64,000 nt of DNA from Pyruvatibacter sp. HU-CL02332. Its GTDB lineage: Bacteria; Pseudomonadota; Alphaproteobacteria; CGMCC-115125. Position 1 is the first letter of the stretch; each line of letters begins with the position of its first letter. This document shows positions 42,904-52,805 of this stretch, piece by piece. The stretch spans positions 868,001 through 932,000 of the forward strand of contig NZ_BAABWK010000002.1 in NCBI RefSeq assembly GCF_040362765.1, written 5' to 3'. Position numbers and translations under genes: made by a program. The notes beneath the pieces were generated by a model. It saw nothing but the letters and a program-made list of their open reading frames with translations. It was not told where the DNA came from and searched no databases.

Positions 42904-42935
42904 GGTACGCGCGCCCTTTACCAATACATCCGTAT

Positions 42936-43037
42936 CCCCGGGCTTGAGCCGGGGTCCACTCGCAGATCAACGGGCCGACACCCCATCGACCGTTGCACCC
43001 TGCCGCACCGAGTGTAGGCCCCGGGTCAAGCCCGGGG
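42936..43037. repeat. Companion repeat B, copy 1 (paired GC-rich palindromes)
   Basis: Two small palindromes, CCCCGGGCTTGAGCCGGGG (42936-42954) and CCCCGGGTCAAGCCCGGGG (43019-43037), flank about 64 bases whose ends (CCACTCG and CGAGTG) are also complementary. The whole unit can fold into a long stem. A related unit in opposite sense lies at 49325-49427. Confidence 0.8.
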
Positions 43038-43077
43038 ACACGGTCTTGTGGGTGAACTTTCAACCACTATCCGCTTT

Positions 43078-43140
43078 CCCTCCGGCTTGACCGGAGGGCC
43101 CATGGGCGGCTCGGATAGACCCTCCGGTCAAGCCGGAGGG
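43078..43140 (-). repeat. 63-bp palindromic repeat A, copy 1 (inverted orientation)
   Basis: CCCTCCGG-N5-CCGGAGGG hairpins at both ends around a 21-base centre. Its reverse complement matches copy 3 (49471-49533) at 62 of 63 positions. Located 41 bases after repeat B copy 1. Confidence 0.9.
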
Positions 43141-43220
43141 AGGTCGGTGTTGTGAGGGAGGACTTCCGCTTGTCACCCTGCGATGAGGTCGCGGATTGAC
43201 AGAAGTTGAGCGTCTTTGAC

Positions 43221-45209
43221 TTACGCGCCAGTTGAGGGCTGCACCACAATTTCAAGGCGGCTGCCCTGTGTTCCGGAGATGGTCACCATCTGGCCATCGC
43301 CGACGAATGATGCGGTGCCGGATGTCAGGCTGATGTCGCAGCCGGACCCGTAGTGCAGGCGTGGGATGTAGAGCTCTGTTTCAGATGCATCGCTGTCGAG
43401 TTTGATCTCGGCTTTGAACTTGCGCGATTTGAGATCGAACCCGTGGGACAGAAGTTCGCCCTGGGCGCGACGGACGTAAGGGCGGCAGAAGCCCTTAAGG
43501 CCACGTCCGCCGGAATCCTTGTCCAGGGGGTTGTCCTGCTGGTCGCGGGAGAAGATGGACAGATCTTCCTGGTTCCACCCATCGCCGATTGCCTGGTCAT
43601 TGCTGTTGGATGCTGTGTAGTTCCAGTGCGCTGTGGAGAGCAGCAGCGCATCCATGGCGTTGTACATCAGGTCCAGGGATGTCTTGTGCATCTCCCATGG
43701 CTTCTCGCTGTGATCGCCCGCAGCCCATGCCTTGTAGGCGGCTGCCTGATCAAGATCGTAGGGAATGCCGAACTCACCGATCAGGGTTGGGGCACCCTTA
43801 CCGCCATTGAGCGTGTGGGCTGCCTTCTTGATGAGATCAAGCTGCTCCACATATTGCGCCTGAATGGCCTCCGGTCCTTCGATGACGCGGCCATTGAAGG
43901 GATTGATGGCGGTTGGATACATGAAGACCTTGGTGACAAGGGTCACGATGTCATACCAGTGGCTGGCATTGACCGTGTTGTCGGGTGAGCCTTCCGGGAA
44001 CCCTTCGCCGCTCAGGCCACGGAACGGGTCGAGCTCGGCAAAGACCATCCAGTCTGACTTGATCTCGCGAATGCCGTCCGCCACGCGGTTGAAGAACGGC
44101 GCCATATAGTCCGCTTCCAGATCAACGGGCTTGCCGTTGCGATGGGTGAAATAGGTCTCGTTGACGTCTTCAGCTTCGCCATTGGCGTTGAGACGGTACG
44201 CGCCTGCCTGCTCAAACGGGCATTGAACACCATCGCGCCAGATGGGCACGCGATTGTCATTGGCGCGTTCTTCGCCGGTGACCTTCATTTTCATTTCCGC
44301 GGCGTCGAAACTCACGACCGGCACAGAGCGCGGGATGCCACGGGCCACCAGCAGACCATCGAGCGGCGACCACGCTGGGCCGGGCGATACGCGCTCGGGA
44401 TGCTCCTTGGACTTTTCCGTATGCTGATAGCTTGTCTCGTTGGCAATCCAGCCGGAGCCGGGTTCGTTGAGTGTGTCGAACCCAAGGACGTGCGGCATAT
44501 CTTTCACGCGCGTGGCGATCTGCTGCATGGCGCCCAGATAATGGCTTTGCAAAAATTCCTGGGCGTTGACGCCATCCACCATCAGGTCCGGCGCAAAGTC
44601 AGCACCTGCGAAGAACAGCGTCCACATGATGGCATTGCCGGGGCGACGGTAGTTCTGCGCCCATGTCATGGTCGGGTAGGTGTCTTCCTGACGGCCACCG
44701 CCGCGCTCAAAGTCGTAGCAATGCTGCATGACCTTGGCAGAACCGGACTCATGGAACTTTGTGAAATCGAGACCGCATTTCTCAAATGTCCAGCCGGGCG
44801 CGCCGTCTCCACCGGACATGCGCGACCAGACGTCCTGGTGGAAGTCGATGAACACATACATGCCGTGGTCGCCGGCACGGCGGCAGACGTCGGCGATGTA
44901 GTCCAGATAGGCTTCGTCATACTGACCGGGGCCAGCGTGCTCGCAGGACTCCCAAGTGGTCAGCAGACGCAGGCAGTTGAAGCCCCAGTGCTTGAGGCGG
45001 CCCAGATGCTCGTCGGCTTCATCAATGGGGAACGGGCGGCCAATAAAACTGACCTCCCGATGATCGGAAAAGTCGGTGGGGATGTGGGTGCCACCGTCGG
45101 GGTAAGGCAGCTTGCAGTCACCACCCAGATTGACGCCGCGCAGGATGACGTGACGGCCCGCATCGTCCACGAAGCGGTCTCCATCAAGGTGCAGTTTTGG
45201 CAATGACAT
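43221..45209 (-). CDS. Glycoside hydrolase family 5, similar to fungal steryl-beta-glucosidases (GH5_12-like)
   Basis: A 662-residue enzyme. The TIM barrel starts RFVDDAGRHVILRGVNLGGD and contains EVSFIGRPFPIDEADEHLGRL, DFHQDVWSRMSGGDGAPGWT and TLFFAGADFAP, a set I recall from the fungal EGCrP2/Sgl1 subgroup that removes glucose from sterol or ceramide glucosides. Acid/base Glu249 is in DTLNEPG; nucleophile Glu479 in LIGEFGIP. The C-terminal ~90 residues are a beta sandwich. No signal peptide, so probably cytosolic. ATG 45209 has GGGGAGA upstream. It may be of eukaryotic or actinobacterial origin by transfer. Substrate is inferred only. Confidence 0.88.
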   Translation of the reverse strand: MSLPKLHLDGDRFVDDAGRHVILRGVNLGGDCKLPYPDGGTHIPTDFSDHREVSFIGRPFPIDEADEHLGRLKHWGFNCLRLLTTWESCEHAGPGQYDEAYLDYIADVCRRAGDHGMYVFIDFHQDVWSRMSGGDGAPGWTFEKCGLDFTKFHESGSAKVMQHCYDFERGGGRQEDTYPTMTWAQNYRRPGNAIMWTLFFAGADFAPDLMVDGVNAQEFLQSHYLGAMQQIATRVKDMPHVLGFDTLNEPGSGWIANETSYQHTEKSKEHPERVSPGPAWSPLDGLLVARGIPRSVPVVSFDAAEMKMKVTGEERANDNRVPIWRDGVQCPFEQAGAYRLNANGEAEDVNETYFTHRNGKPVDLEADYMAPFFNRVADGIREIKSDWMVFAELDPFRGLSGEGFPEGSPDNTVNASHWYDIVTLVTKVFMYPTAINPFNGRVIEGPEAIQAQYVEQLDLIKKAAHTLNGGKGAPTLIGEFGIPYDLDQAAAYKAWAAGDHSEKPWEMHKTSLDLMYNAMDALLLSTAHWNYTASNSNDQAIGDGWNQEDLSIFSRDQQDNPLDKDSGGRGLKGFCRPYVRRAQGELLSHGFDLKSRKFKAEIKLDSDASETELYIPRLHYGSGCDISLTSGTASFVGDGQMVTISGTQGSRLEIVVQPSTGA

Positions 45210-45367
45210 GTGTGAAAGTCTCCCCGGCGTGCTGGATCGTGCTCCGGCACTTGTTGCTTGTTTGGGCAACTATGCCAGAAAGACGCGTCTCTTTGGGAGG
45301 CCAAATATCTTGAGCATGGGCATAATTCAAACTTGCGATGTACGGGCTGTATGGCAAGGTGCGGCCC

Positions 45368-46447
45368 ATGACAGACACATCCAACCTCCCCACCCTTCCC
45401 TCGCAGCCAACCGACGTCGATTGGCCGACCACCGACTGGCCGACAGGCACGGCCGCCACCGCCAATCATGTGGCGCTGGGTGATCTGCTGGATCATGCAT
45501 TTTCTGACCCCAATGGCGACGGCAAGGGGCCGGATGATATGGGCCCGACCCATGCCTTTGTGGCCATTCAGGGTGGCAAGCTGGTGTCTGAAGCCTATGC
45601 GGAGGGCTATGGGCCGACCCAGACTTATCCCTCCTGGTCCATGGCCAAGAGCATGTTGCAGGCGTTGATCGGCATTGCCGTGCGCGATGGGAAGATGTCG
45701 ATTTTTGACCGGGTCGGTGCGCCGGAATGGCCTGCAGGGGACCCACGCACGGAAATCACCATCGACCAGCTGCTGCGCATGGCCAGCGGGCTGGAGTTTG
45801 ACGAAGATTATGTGGATGGCGACATATCGGACACCATTTCCATGCTGTTTGGGGATGGCAAGGCGGATGTGGCGCACTACGCGGCTGACAAGCCGCTGAT
45901 CCACCCGATAGACAGCGTCTTCAACTATTCAAGCGGCACCACAAACATACTTGTGCGGGCGCTATCCACGGTGCTGGGGGGTGGCGAACCGCTCTCGGCG
46001 CAGGATTTCGAAGCCTTCATGCGGGCTGAACTGCTGGAACCCATCGGCATTCAGGGCGCCATTCCGAAATTCGACGGTGCGGGGACCTGGATGGGGTCCT
46101 CCTACTGCTTCATGACGGCGCGCAACTTTGCCAAGTTCGGGCTGCTTTATCTGCGCGGCGGCTGGTGGGGCGACAGGCAAATTCTGCCAAATGGCTGGGT
46201 CGACTATGCGCGCACCCAAAGCAAAGTGCCTACCGGGGACGATGAGTTCATGGGCTATGGCGCCCATTGGTGGCTGGAAATTGCAGGGCCCGGCACGTTT
46301 TCGTGCAACGGCTATGGCGGACAGTACATCGTGCTGGTGCCGGAAAAGGACCTGATCCTGGTCCGCCACGGGGATAGCCATGATGTTCAGGGCGACGGCG
46401 TGAAGCGCTGGATCAAGGACGTGGCGGACTGCTTTGGTGTCGCGTAA
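45368..46447 (+). CDS. Class-C beta-lactamase-fold serine hydrolase
   Basis: A 359-residue cytoplasmic-looking serine hydrolase. Ser91-x-x-Lys94 (SMAKS) is the nucleophile motif and the Tyr motif is FNYSSGTTN; the third motif is less clear (HGDSH near the end). No signal peptide, so a true beta-lactamase is unlikely; an esterase or 6-aminohexanoate-dimer-hydrolase-like role is more probable. ATG 45368 is taken; an in-frame ATG 45338 lies upstream. It is divergent from the GH5 gene. Confidence 0.85.
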   Translation: MTDTSNLPTLPSQPTDVDWPTTDWPTGTAATANHVALGDLLDHAFSDPNGDGKGPDDMGPTHAFVAIQGGKLVSEAYAEGYGPTQTYPSWSMAKSMLQALIGIAVRDGKMSIFDRVGAPEWPAGDPRTEITIDQLLRMASGLEFDEDYVDGDISDTISMLFGDGKADVAHYAADKPLIHPIDSVFNYSSGTTNILVRALSTVLGGGEPLSAQDFEAFMRAELLEPIGIQGAIPKFDGAGTWMGSSYCFMTARNFAKFGLLYLRGGWWGDRQILPNGWVDYARTQSKVPTGDDEFMGYGAHWWLEIAGPGTFSCNGYGGQYIVLVPEKDLILVRHGDSHDVQGDGVKRWIKDVADCFGVA

Positions 46448-46665
46448 GGGACATTAGCTTAGGTTTGACGCGTTCTTCTCAGGCTTTGGTAATCTTAAAG
46501 CGTGAATGAAGCGATGAATCTGCTCTAGCAGCGCAACTGAGTCTTGCCCCGCCGCGTCGTCTATCCAACAATAGACCTCAGAAAACGAAGACAGCTGCGC
46601 GGGCCCTTGAGAAACAAGGGCTACATGCCGCGGCGAAGGCCGGTTGTCCGGCCCTGGGGGACTGT
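46448..46665. other. Intergenic region without recognised features
   Basis: 218 bases between the serine hydrolase and a small GTG-start gene. I see no hairpin terminator, tRNA or clear promoter apart from short AT-rich patches. Confidence 0.4.
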
Positions 46666-46977
46666 GTGACCAACGTTGTTAATCTTCCGCTCGACCGGAT
46701 AACCGATCGCGACCGCACGCGGCTGTTTCAGGCTGCTGCAGGATCGCCTCTCGATATTGATGTGGTCACCAATGAAGACGGCAGTCCCTGCGTGCTCGTT
46801 TACCGGTGTGGCTGGACCCATCCCAGCTTTCGCATCGAGAAGGCTGCAGGCCTGTGGAAGGCCTTTGATCTTGAGCACGGCAATGACCAGCCGGCCTTTC
46901 AATCGCGCATGCTGACAGACCTTGTCGCGGCGCTCAGCTATCCAGAAGAACAGCAGAACAGGCCGACAGCATCATGA
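46666..46977 (+). CDS. Small conserved hypothetical protein
   Basis: A 103-residue soluble protein starting at GTG 46666 with GGGGGA upstream. It has a mixed alpha/beta look, a CVLVYRCGWTHPSFRIEK segment with two cysteines and a C-terminal helix. I do not recognise a family. Its last codons overlap the start of the next gene by four bases (ATGA), so it is translated together with the serine hydrolase that follows. Confidence 0.62.
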   Translation: MTNVVNLPLDRITDRDRTRLFQAAAGSPLDIDVVTNEDGSPCVLVYRCGWTHPSFRIEKAAGLWKAFDLEHGNDQPAFQSRMLTDLVAALSYPEEQQNRPTAS

Positions 46978-48224
46978 ACGCTCCCCTTATCAAAGACCCG
47001 ACCATGGCTGCCAAGCAGGCGGGCATGTGCCCGGACCGCCTGGCGCGCATCACCCCCTTCTTTCAAAGCTATGTGGACCGCAAGAAGCTTGCCGGTCTTT
47101 CAACGCTGGTGTGGCGCAAGGGTGAATTGGCGCATTTTGATGTGCAGGGGCAGATGGATGTGGAGCGCGGCAAGACGCTGACCCACGACACCATCTTCCG
47201 TATCTATTCCATGTCGAAACCGATCACCTCGGTTGCAGTCATGATGCTGTTTGAGGAAGGCCGTTTTCAGCTTGAGCACGAGATCGGCCGCTACATTCCT
47301 GAACTGCGCGACCTGAAAGTCTATGCGGGCGGTCCTGCACGCGGCATGGCGGTGAAATCTGCCAGCCGTCAGGTGACGATCCGCGATCTGCTGACGCACA
47401 TGTCCGGCTTTACGTATGGCTTCATGGAAGTCCATCCGGTGGATGAAGCCTATCGCCACTTCAAGATCGGCGGCGTGGACCTCACGACCTCCAACCTTGA
47501 AGAATTTTGCAAGCTGCTGGGGCGCATGCCGCTGCTGCACAATCCCGGTGAGGCGTGGAGCTACTCCGTGTCCACGGATGTGCTGGGACGACTGGTGGAA
47601 GTTGTGTCGGGCATGTCGCTGTTTGATTTCTTCAACACGCGCATCTTCCAGCCCCTTGGCATGACGGACACGGCATTCCAGGTGAGTGCCGACCAGATGC
47701 CGCGTTTCGCCGCGAACTATCAGCGCGACCCGAAGACCAAATCCTTCGCGCTCGCGGATGATCCTGAAACCGGTCGCTACGCACGCCCACCTGTCTTTAC
47801 GTCCGGCGGCGGCGGGCTCGTCTCGACCCAGTCTGATTACCTCAAATTCTGCCAGATGATGCTGCGAGGCGGCACGGCACCGGACGGCACACGGCTGCTG
47901 TCGCGCCCGACCATCACGCTGATGACCAAGAACCACCTGCCCGGCGGACAGGACCTTGAAGGTCTGGCTCAGGGTGCGTTTTCCGAAACGACAAATGCAG
48001 GCATTGGCTTTGGTCTTGGGTTTGCGGTGACGGTGGATGAAGCCAAGTCGCAGATCACAGGTCCCGACGGTACGTATTATTGGGGTGGTGCCGCGAGCAC
48101 GATTTTCTGGATTGATCCGTCAGAAGACCTGATTGCGATCCTGATGACGCAGTTGATGCCGTCAGGCGCCTACCCGCTGCGGCGCCAGTTCCAGCAGCTG
48201 GTCTATGCGGCCATCAACGACTAA
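46974..48224 (+). CDS. Class-C beta-lactamase-fold serine hydrolase (second copy)
   Basis: A 416-residue serine hydrolase. Ser79-x-x-Lys82 (YSMSKP) is the nucleophile motif, YSV (in WSYSVSTDVLG) the Tyr motif, and GGGGLVS and YYWGGAAST lie toward the C-terminus. Family VIII esterase-like proteins share this layout. No signal peptide. It overlaps the small upstream gene by four bases. It is not close in sequence to the other copy at 45368-46447. A 63-bp repeat A copy lies right after. Confidence 0.88.
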   Translation: MNAPLIKDPTMAAKQAGMCPDRLARITPFFQSYVDRKKLAGLSTLVWRKGELAHFDVQGQMDVERGKTLTHDTIFRIYSMSKPITSVAVMMLFEEGRFQLEHEIGRYIPELRDLKVYAGGPARGMAVKSASRQVTIRDLLTHMSGFTYGFMEVHPVDEAYRHFKIGGVDLTTSNLEEFCKLLGRMPLLHNPGEAWSYSVSTDVLGRLVEVVSGMSLFDFFNTRIFQPLGMTDTAFQVSADQMPRFAANYQRDPKTKSFALADDPETGRYARPPVFTSGGGGLVSTQSDYLKFCQMMLRGGTAPDGTRLLSRPTITLMTKNHLPGGQDLEGLAQGAFSETTNAGIGFGLGFAVTVDEAKSQITGPDGTYYWGGAASTIFWIDPSEDLIAILMTQLMPSGAYPLRRQFQQLVYAAIND

Positions 48225-48251
48225 GGCTTTTTGCCACCCCGTATACGCTCT

Positions 48252-48314
48252 CCCTCCGGCTTGACCGGAGGGTCCATCCGAGATGCCCATAGGCCCTCCG
48301 GTCAAGCCGGAGGG
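48252..48314 (+). repeat. 63-bp palindromic repeat A, copy 2
   Basis: Same architecture and length as copies 1 and 3, with a slightly different centre (CCATCCGAGATGCCCATAGG). No companion repeat B. It starts 27 bases after the serine hydrolase stop and may act as its transcript end. Confidence 0.9.
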
Positions 48315-48417
48315 AGAGCGAGCAGGGGAAAATGTCCATGCGCATAGCTGGCATGAGTGGCCAATAGCCCGGCATGGGGCATAGAACCTAGGCTCCCGTC
48401 ACTGGCCGGTTTTTCTC

Positions 48418-49317
48418 ATGCCGCTTTGGATAGCTTTCACACTCGTTGCGGCGTTTTCGCAGAACGTACGCTCTGCGCTGCAGAAGAGCCTTGCATCTGA
48501 CCTGACGGCAACCGGTGCATCCTATGTGCGCTTTCTCTACGGCCTGCCGTTTGCGGCGCTCTACCTTTTTGTCTTGTTGCAGGTTACCGGCGAAGCCACG
48601 CCGCAGCTGAACACGACCTTTGTTCTGTCAATCCTCATTGGCGGTGCGGCGCAGGTGGTTGCGGCAGTGCTCCTTGTACGGATGTTTGCCCTGCGCGTGT
48701 TCACGGTCGGCACGACATATTCCAAGACTGAAACCGTGCAGACGGCGCTCATCGGATTTCTGGTGCTTGGAGAAGTCGTCGGGCCTTATGCGTTTGCTGG
48801 CATTCTCATCAGTTTCATTGGTGTGATCGCGCTTTCTGTCGCGCGCACGGCTGTGACGCCGCGGGCCATTCTCACATCCCTTGGATCACCTGTGGCCCTG
48901 ATGGGTCTTGGATGCGGTGCCGGGTTCGCCATTGCGTCTGTGTGCTACCGTGCCGCCTCGCTGGCTCTGGAAGACAATGGGTTTGCGGTTTCTGCGGCGA
49001 CCACACTGACCGCTGTTTTGATCTGGCAGACGCTGATCATGAGTGTGTGGCTTGGGCTGCGTGACCGTGCATCCCTGAAACAGAGTTATGTGCGCTGGCG
49101 GCCCGCGCTTGCGGTCGGCATTGCCAGCGTCATTGGCTCCATTGGCTGGTTCACGGCGTTTGCGCTGGAAAATGCAGCCTATGTGAAAGCGCTGGGGCAG
49201 ATCGAATTGGTGTTTGCGCTGGCAACATCCACCCTGATTTTCAAAGAGAAAACCAACCGGACGGAGCTGCTGGGCATCGGGCTGGTTGTGGCTGGCCTGG
49301 TGCTGATTGTCATTTAG
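48418..49317 (+). CDS. EamA/DMT superfamily permease
   Basis: A 299-residue inner-membrane transporter with ten predicted transmembrane helices in two homologous halves. The end has the usual EamA pattern (FALATSTLIFKEKTNRTELLGIGLVVAG). Family members export amino acids, nucleosides and other metabolites; the substrate is not shown. ATG 48418 has no strong ribosome site close upstream. A repeat region follows its stop. Confidence 0.88.
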   Translation: MPLWIAFTLVAAFSQNVRSALQKSLASDLTATGASYVRFLYGLPFAALYLFVLLQVTGEATPQLNTTFVLSILIGGAAQVVAAVLLVRMFALRVFTVGTTYSKTETVQTALIGFLVLGEVVGPYAFAGILISFIGVIALSVARTAVTPRAILTSLGSPVALMGLGCGAGFAIASVCYRAASLALEDNGFAVSAATTLTAVLIWQTLIMSVWLGLRDRASLKQSYVRWRPALAVGIASVIGSIGWFTAFALENAAYVKALGQIELVFALATSTLIFKEKTNRTELLGIGLVVAGLVLIVI

Positions 49318-49324
49318 CCCGTTG

Positions 49325-49427
49325 CCCCGGATCTGATCCGGGGACTACTCGTCGTGCGGCAAGGCACAGGGTTGATTGGATGGCTTTGGCAAGTGGGATT
49401 GCGAGTAGGCTCCGGGTCAAGCCCGGA
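49325..49427. repeat. Companion repeat B, copy 2
   Basis: CCCCGGATCTGATCCGGGG (49325-49343) and TCCGGGTCAAGCCCGGA (49411-49427) flank about 67 bases. The flanking bases match the reverse complement of copy 1's flanks (ACTACTCG and CGAGTAGG), so the unit is in opposite sense to 42936-43037. Confidence 0.75.
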
Positions 49428-49470
49428 GATACGGAGGTTTTTTGGTTTCGGGTTCCATCATCTTCGCTTT

Positions 49471-49533
49471 CCCTCCGGCTTGACCGGAGGGTCTATCCGA
49501 GCTGCCCATGGGCCCTCCGGTCAAGCCGGAGGG
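49471..49533 (+). repeat. 63-bp palindromic repeat A, copy 3
   Basis: CCCTCCGG-N5-CCGGAGGG hairpins at both ends with the centre TCTATCCGAGCTGCCCATGGG read between them. It lies 44 bases after repeat B copy 2, the same order and nearly the same spacing as at 42936-43140. Confidence 0.9.
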
Positions 49534-49570
49534 AGGGCGGTCTTGAGGTGGTTGGAATAGTCTGCTCATG

Positions 49571-49603
49571 AAAAAGCCCCGGACGCTGATGGCATCCGGG
49601 GCT
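49571..49603 (-). terminator. Terminator after the nitronate monooxygenase gene
   Basis: AGCCCCGGA (49575-49583) pairs with TCCGGGGCT (49595-49603), 11-base loop, and a T run on the minus strand (A's at 49571-49575). A T-rich stretch also follows on the plus strand, so it may work both ways. Confidence 0.88.
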
Positions 49604-49629
49604 CTTGTTTTTGCGGAAAGCGAGAGTGC

Positions 49630-50781
<1,152 letters not shown>

Positions 50782-50849
50782 TCAGGGGGCTGTTAGATTG
50801 ACGACAAGACAGCAAAAACGCTGCGGAAACCTCATGAGGCACCACACAA

Positions 50850-51752
50850 ATGAGCCAGGCGAATTGGGACCTCTACCGGGTGTTTCTGGCAGTGGCAGAA
50901 GCCCGCAGCTATTCAGGCGCGGGACGCCAGCTGAAACTGAGCCATGCCACGGTGGGGCGAAAGATCACCGAGCTGGAAGAGGCTCTTGGCACAAAACTCT
51001 TCGTGCAAACCAATGACGGTTTCGGCCTGTCGCCGGGCGGTGAAAAGCTGAAGGCGGAGGCCGACGAAATTGCGTCCGCCGTCCTGCGCGCAGGCCATGC
51101 CCTATCTGATGCCAGCGGCACGCCCCAGGGCATTGTGCGGGTATCCACAGCAGCAACGCTGGCTGGTTACTGGCTGATGCCGCATATGAGTGCGTTCACG
51201 GAGCGCTACCCGCAAATTGAAATCGAGTTTGTGACCGATGCCTGGCCTGCAAGTGTCACGCGGCGCGAGGCTGAAATTGTTATTCGGCTCTATGGGCCGG
51301 GCGAAGAAAATCTGGTGGGCCGCAAGATTGCCCGCTGCGGCGTCGCGTTTTATGCGTCACACGATTACGCGGACGCCAATGGCTTGCCACAGCAGCGCGG
51401 CGAATGGGCCGAGCATCGACTGATCGGCTTTGCCGGGGAAGCCAACGAAGCCGAGCTGGCGCGCTGGGCAGGACATGTCACCCGTGGCGCGCCGACTTAT
51501 CTGCGCTGTTCTTCCATGGCGGATATGGTGAGTGCGGTGCGCACCCACGCGGGGATTGCGCCGCTGACCTGCCTTCAGGGCGACGCCCATGAAGACCTGG
51601 TGCGGGTCGCGCCGGACAAGCTTTTCAGCGCGACAGACGTCTGGCTTCTGGCCCACCCGGACCTCACAAACACACCTGCGGTGCGGGCAGTGCTCGACTT
51701 TATTGCCGAAGCAGCCAAGACTGACCGCGACATGCTTCTGGGGAGGGTCTGA
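50850..51752 (+). CDS. LysR family transcriptional regulator
   Basis: A 300-residue LysR protein with the N-terminal winged HTH (VFLAVAEARSYSGAGRQLKL, then SHATVGRKITELEEALGTKLF) and a C-terminal periplasmic-binding-like co-inducer domain. Its stop codon overlaps the start of the secreted hydrolase gene by one base (TGATG), so the two are cotranscribed. It is divergent from the nitronate monooxygenase gene with 224 bases between, a normal setting for its control. Inducer unknown. Confidence 0.92.
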   Translation: MSQANWDLYRVFLAVAEARSYSGAGRQLKLSHATVGRKITELEEALGTKLFVQTNDGFGLSPGGEKLKAEADEIASAVLRAGHALSDASGTPQGIVRVSTAATLAGYWLMPHMSAFTERYPQIEIEFVTDAWPASVTRREAEIVIRLYGPGEENLVGRKIARCGVAFYASHDYADANGLPQQRGEWAEHRLIGFAGEANEAELARWAGHVTRGAPTYLRCSSMADMVSAVRTHAGIAPLTCLQGDAHEDLVRVAPDKLFSATDVWLLAHPDLTNTPAVRAVLDFIAEAAKTDRDMLLGRV

Positions 51753-52711
51753 TGAGCATTCGACTTTTGGCGACATTTGTACTCGCTGCGCTTATTTCCA
51801 CTGCTGGCGCCGCGCAGGCTGAAGACACACGTGACTTCTCCTTCATTGAGGCCAATGGCGTAGAGCTTGCCTATCTCGAAGAAGGAACAGGACCGCTGGT
51901 CGTGCTGCTGCATGGCTACCCGGAGACGGCACGCGGTTGGCAACAGGTGCAAGGCAAGCTGGCAGCGGCGGGCTATCGCGTGGTGGCGCCCAACATGCGC
52001 GGCTATGCGCCCAGTGGATTTGCACCGGACGAAGACTACACCGTGGGCACCCTTGGCGCAGATGCGCTGGCACTGATTGACGCGCTAGGCGAAAGCAAAG
52101 CCGTTGTGGTGGGTCATGACTGGGGCGCGACGGCGGCCATGTCGGCTGCCGTGACGGATCCGGACACGGTCGTTGGCCTTGTGTCCCTGACAATCCCGCA
52201 TCCCATGGCGACCGAGCCGAGCCTCAGCCTCTTTCTCAATGCGCCGCACTTTATCTACTACCAGTTTCCCTGGGCGACTTGGATGGTGTCACGCAATGAC
52301 TTTGCCCATATCGACGGTATTGTAGAGGCCTGGGCACCGACCTTTGATGTGGCACGTCGCGATACGACGGCCGTCAAGGAAAGCCTTGCAGTTGAAGGCG
52401 GTGTGGAGGGCATATTGGGCTACTACTGGTCCATCAGCGCCGACCCGGCGCCGGGCACCCTGCGGGCGGACAAGGATACCCGCTTTGCCATGCCGGCCCT
52501 GACGATCGCCGGGGCGGATGATGGCGCGCTGGACATCGAGTTGTTCAAGGCGGGTGAGGACGGCTTTACCGGGCCCTATACCTATGTGGAACTTGAGGGT
52601 GTGGGCCATTTTCCGCAGGTTGAAGCGCCTGATGAGGTGGCGGCGGCTGTGCTGACCTTCCTGGGAAGCATCGAGCCATGGGGCAACGCAGCACCTGAGC
52701 CTGTTCAATAA
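51752..52711 (+). CDS. Secreted alpha/beta hydrolase, epoxide-hydrolase-like
   Basis: A 319-residue exported hydrolase. A Sec signal (LLATFVLAALISTAGAAQA) ends at about residue 23. HGYPETARGW is the oxyanion loop and VVGHDWGATAA the nucleophile elbow with Asp (epoxide hydrolase or haloalkane dehalogenase type); the late GVGHFPQVEAP carries the catalytic His. Periplasmic location is unusual for this group, but not unknown. Translationally coupled to the upstream LysR gene. Substrate unknown. Confidence 0.88.
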   Translation: MSIRLLATFVLAALISTAGAAQAEDTRDFSFIEANGVELAYLEEGTGPLVVLLHGYPETARGWQQVQGKLAAAGYRVVAPNMRGYAPSGFAPDEDYTVGTLGADALALIDALGESKAVVVGHDWGATAAMSAAVTDPDTVVGLVSLTIPHPMATEPSLSLFLNAPHFIYYQFPWATWMVSRNDFAHIDGIVEAWAPTFDVARRDTTAVKESLAVEGGVEGILGYYWSISADPAPGTLRADKDTRFAMPALTIAGADDGALDIELFKAGEDGFTGPYTYVELEGVGHFPQVEAPDEVAAAVLTFLGSIEPWGNAAPEPVQ

Positions 52712-52805
52712 TGGATGGATAACTGTTCATTCATGAACTGGACATTCCGGCTCTGCGCGCCAAATATCCTCCCAACACCTAATCCTTTTCTCGTGGAGAC
52801 TTCGC

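Noticed and set aside
43353-43988. Plus-strand open frame of 211 codons
   Set aside because: Antisense to the C-terminal half of the GH5 gene and without a ribosome site.
44142-45206. Long open frame (354 codons) on the plus strand
   Set aside because: Antisense to the GH5 enzyme, whose catalytic motifs are intact; the translated sequence shows no domain pattern.
47100-47936. Open frame of 278 codons on the minus strand
   Set aside because: Antisense to the second serine hydrolase; His/Arg-rich shadow sequence.
42936-49533. A CRISPR array or integron attC cluster
   Set aside because: The repeats are few, large and palindromic, kilobases apart between ordinary genes, with no spacers, cas genes or integrase.
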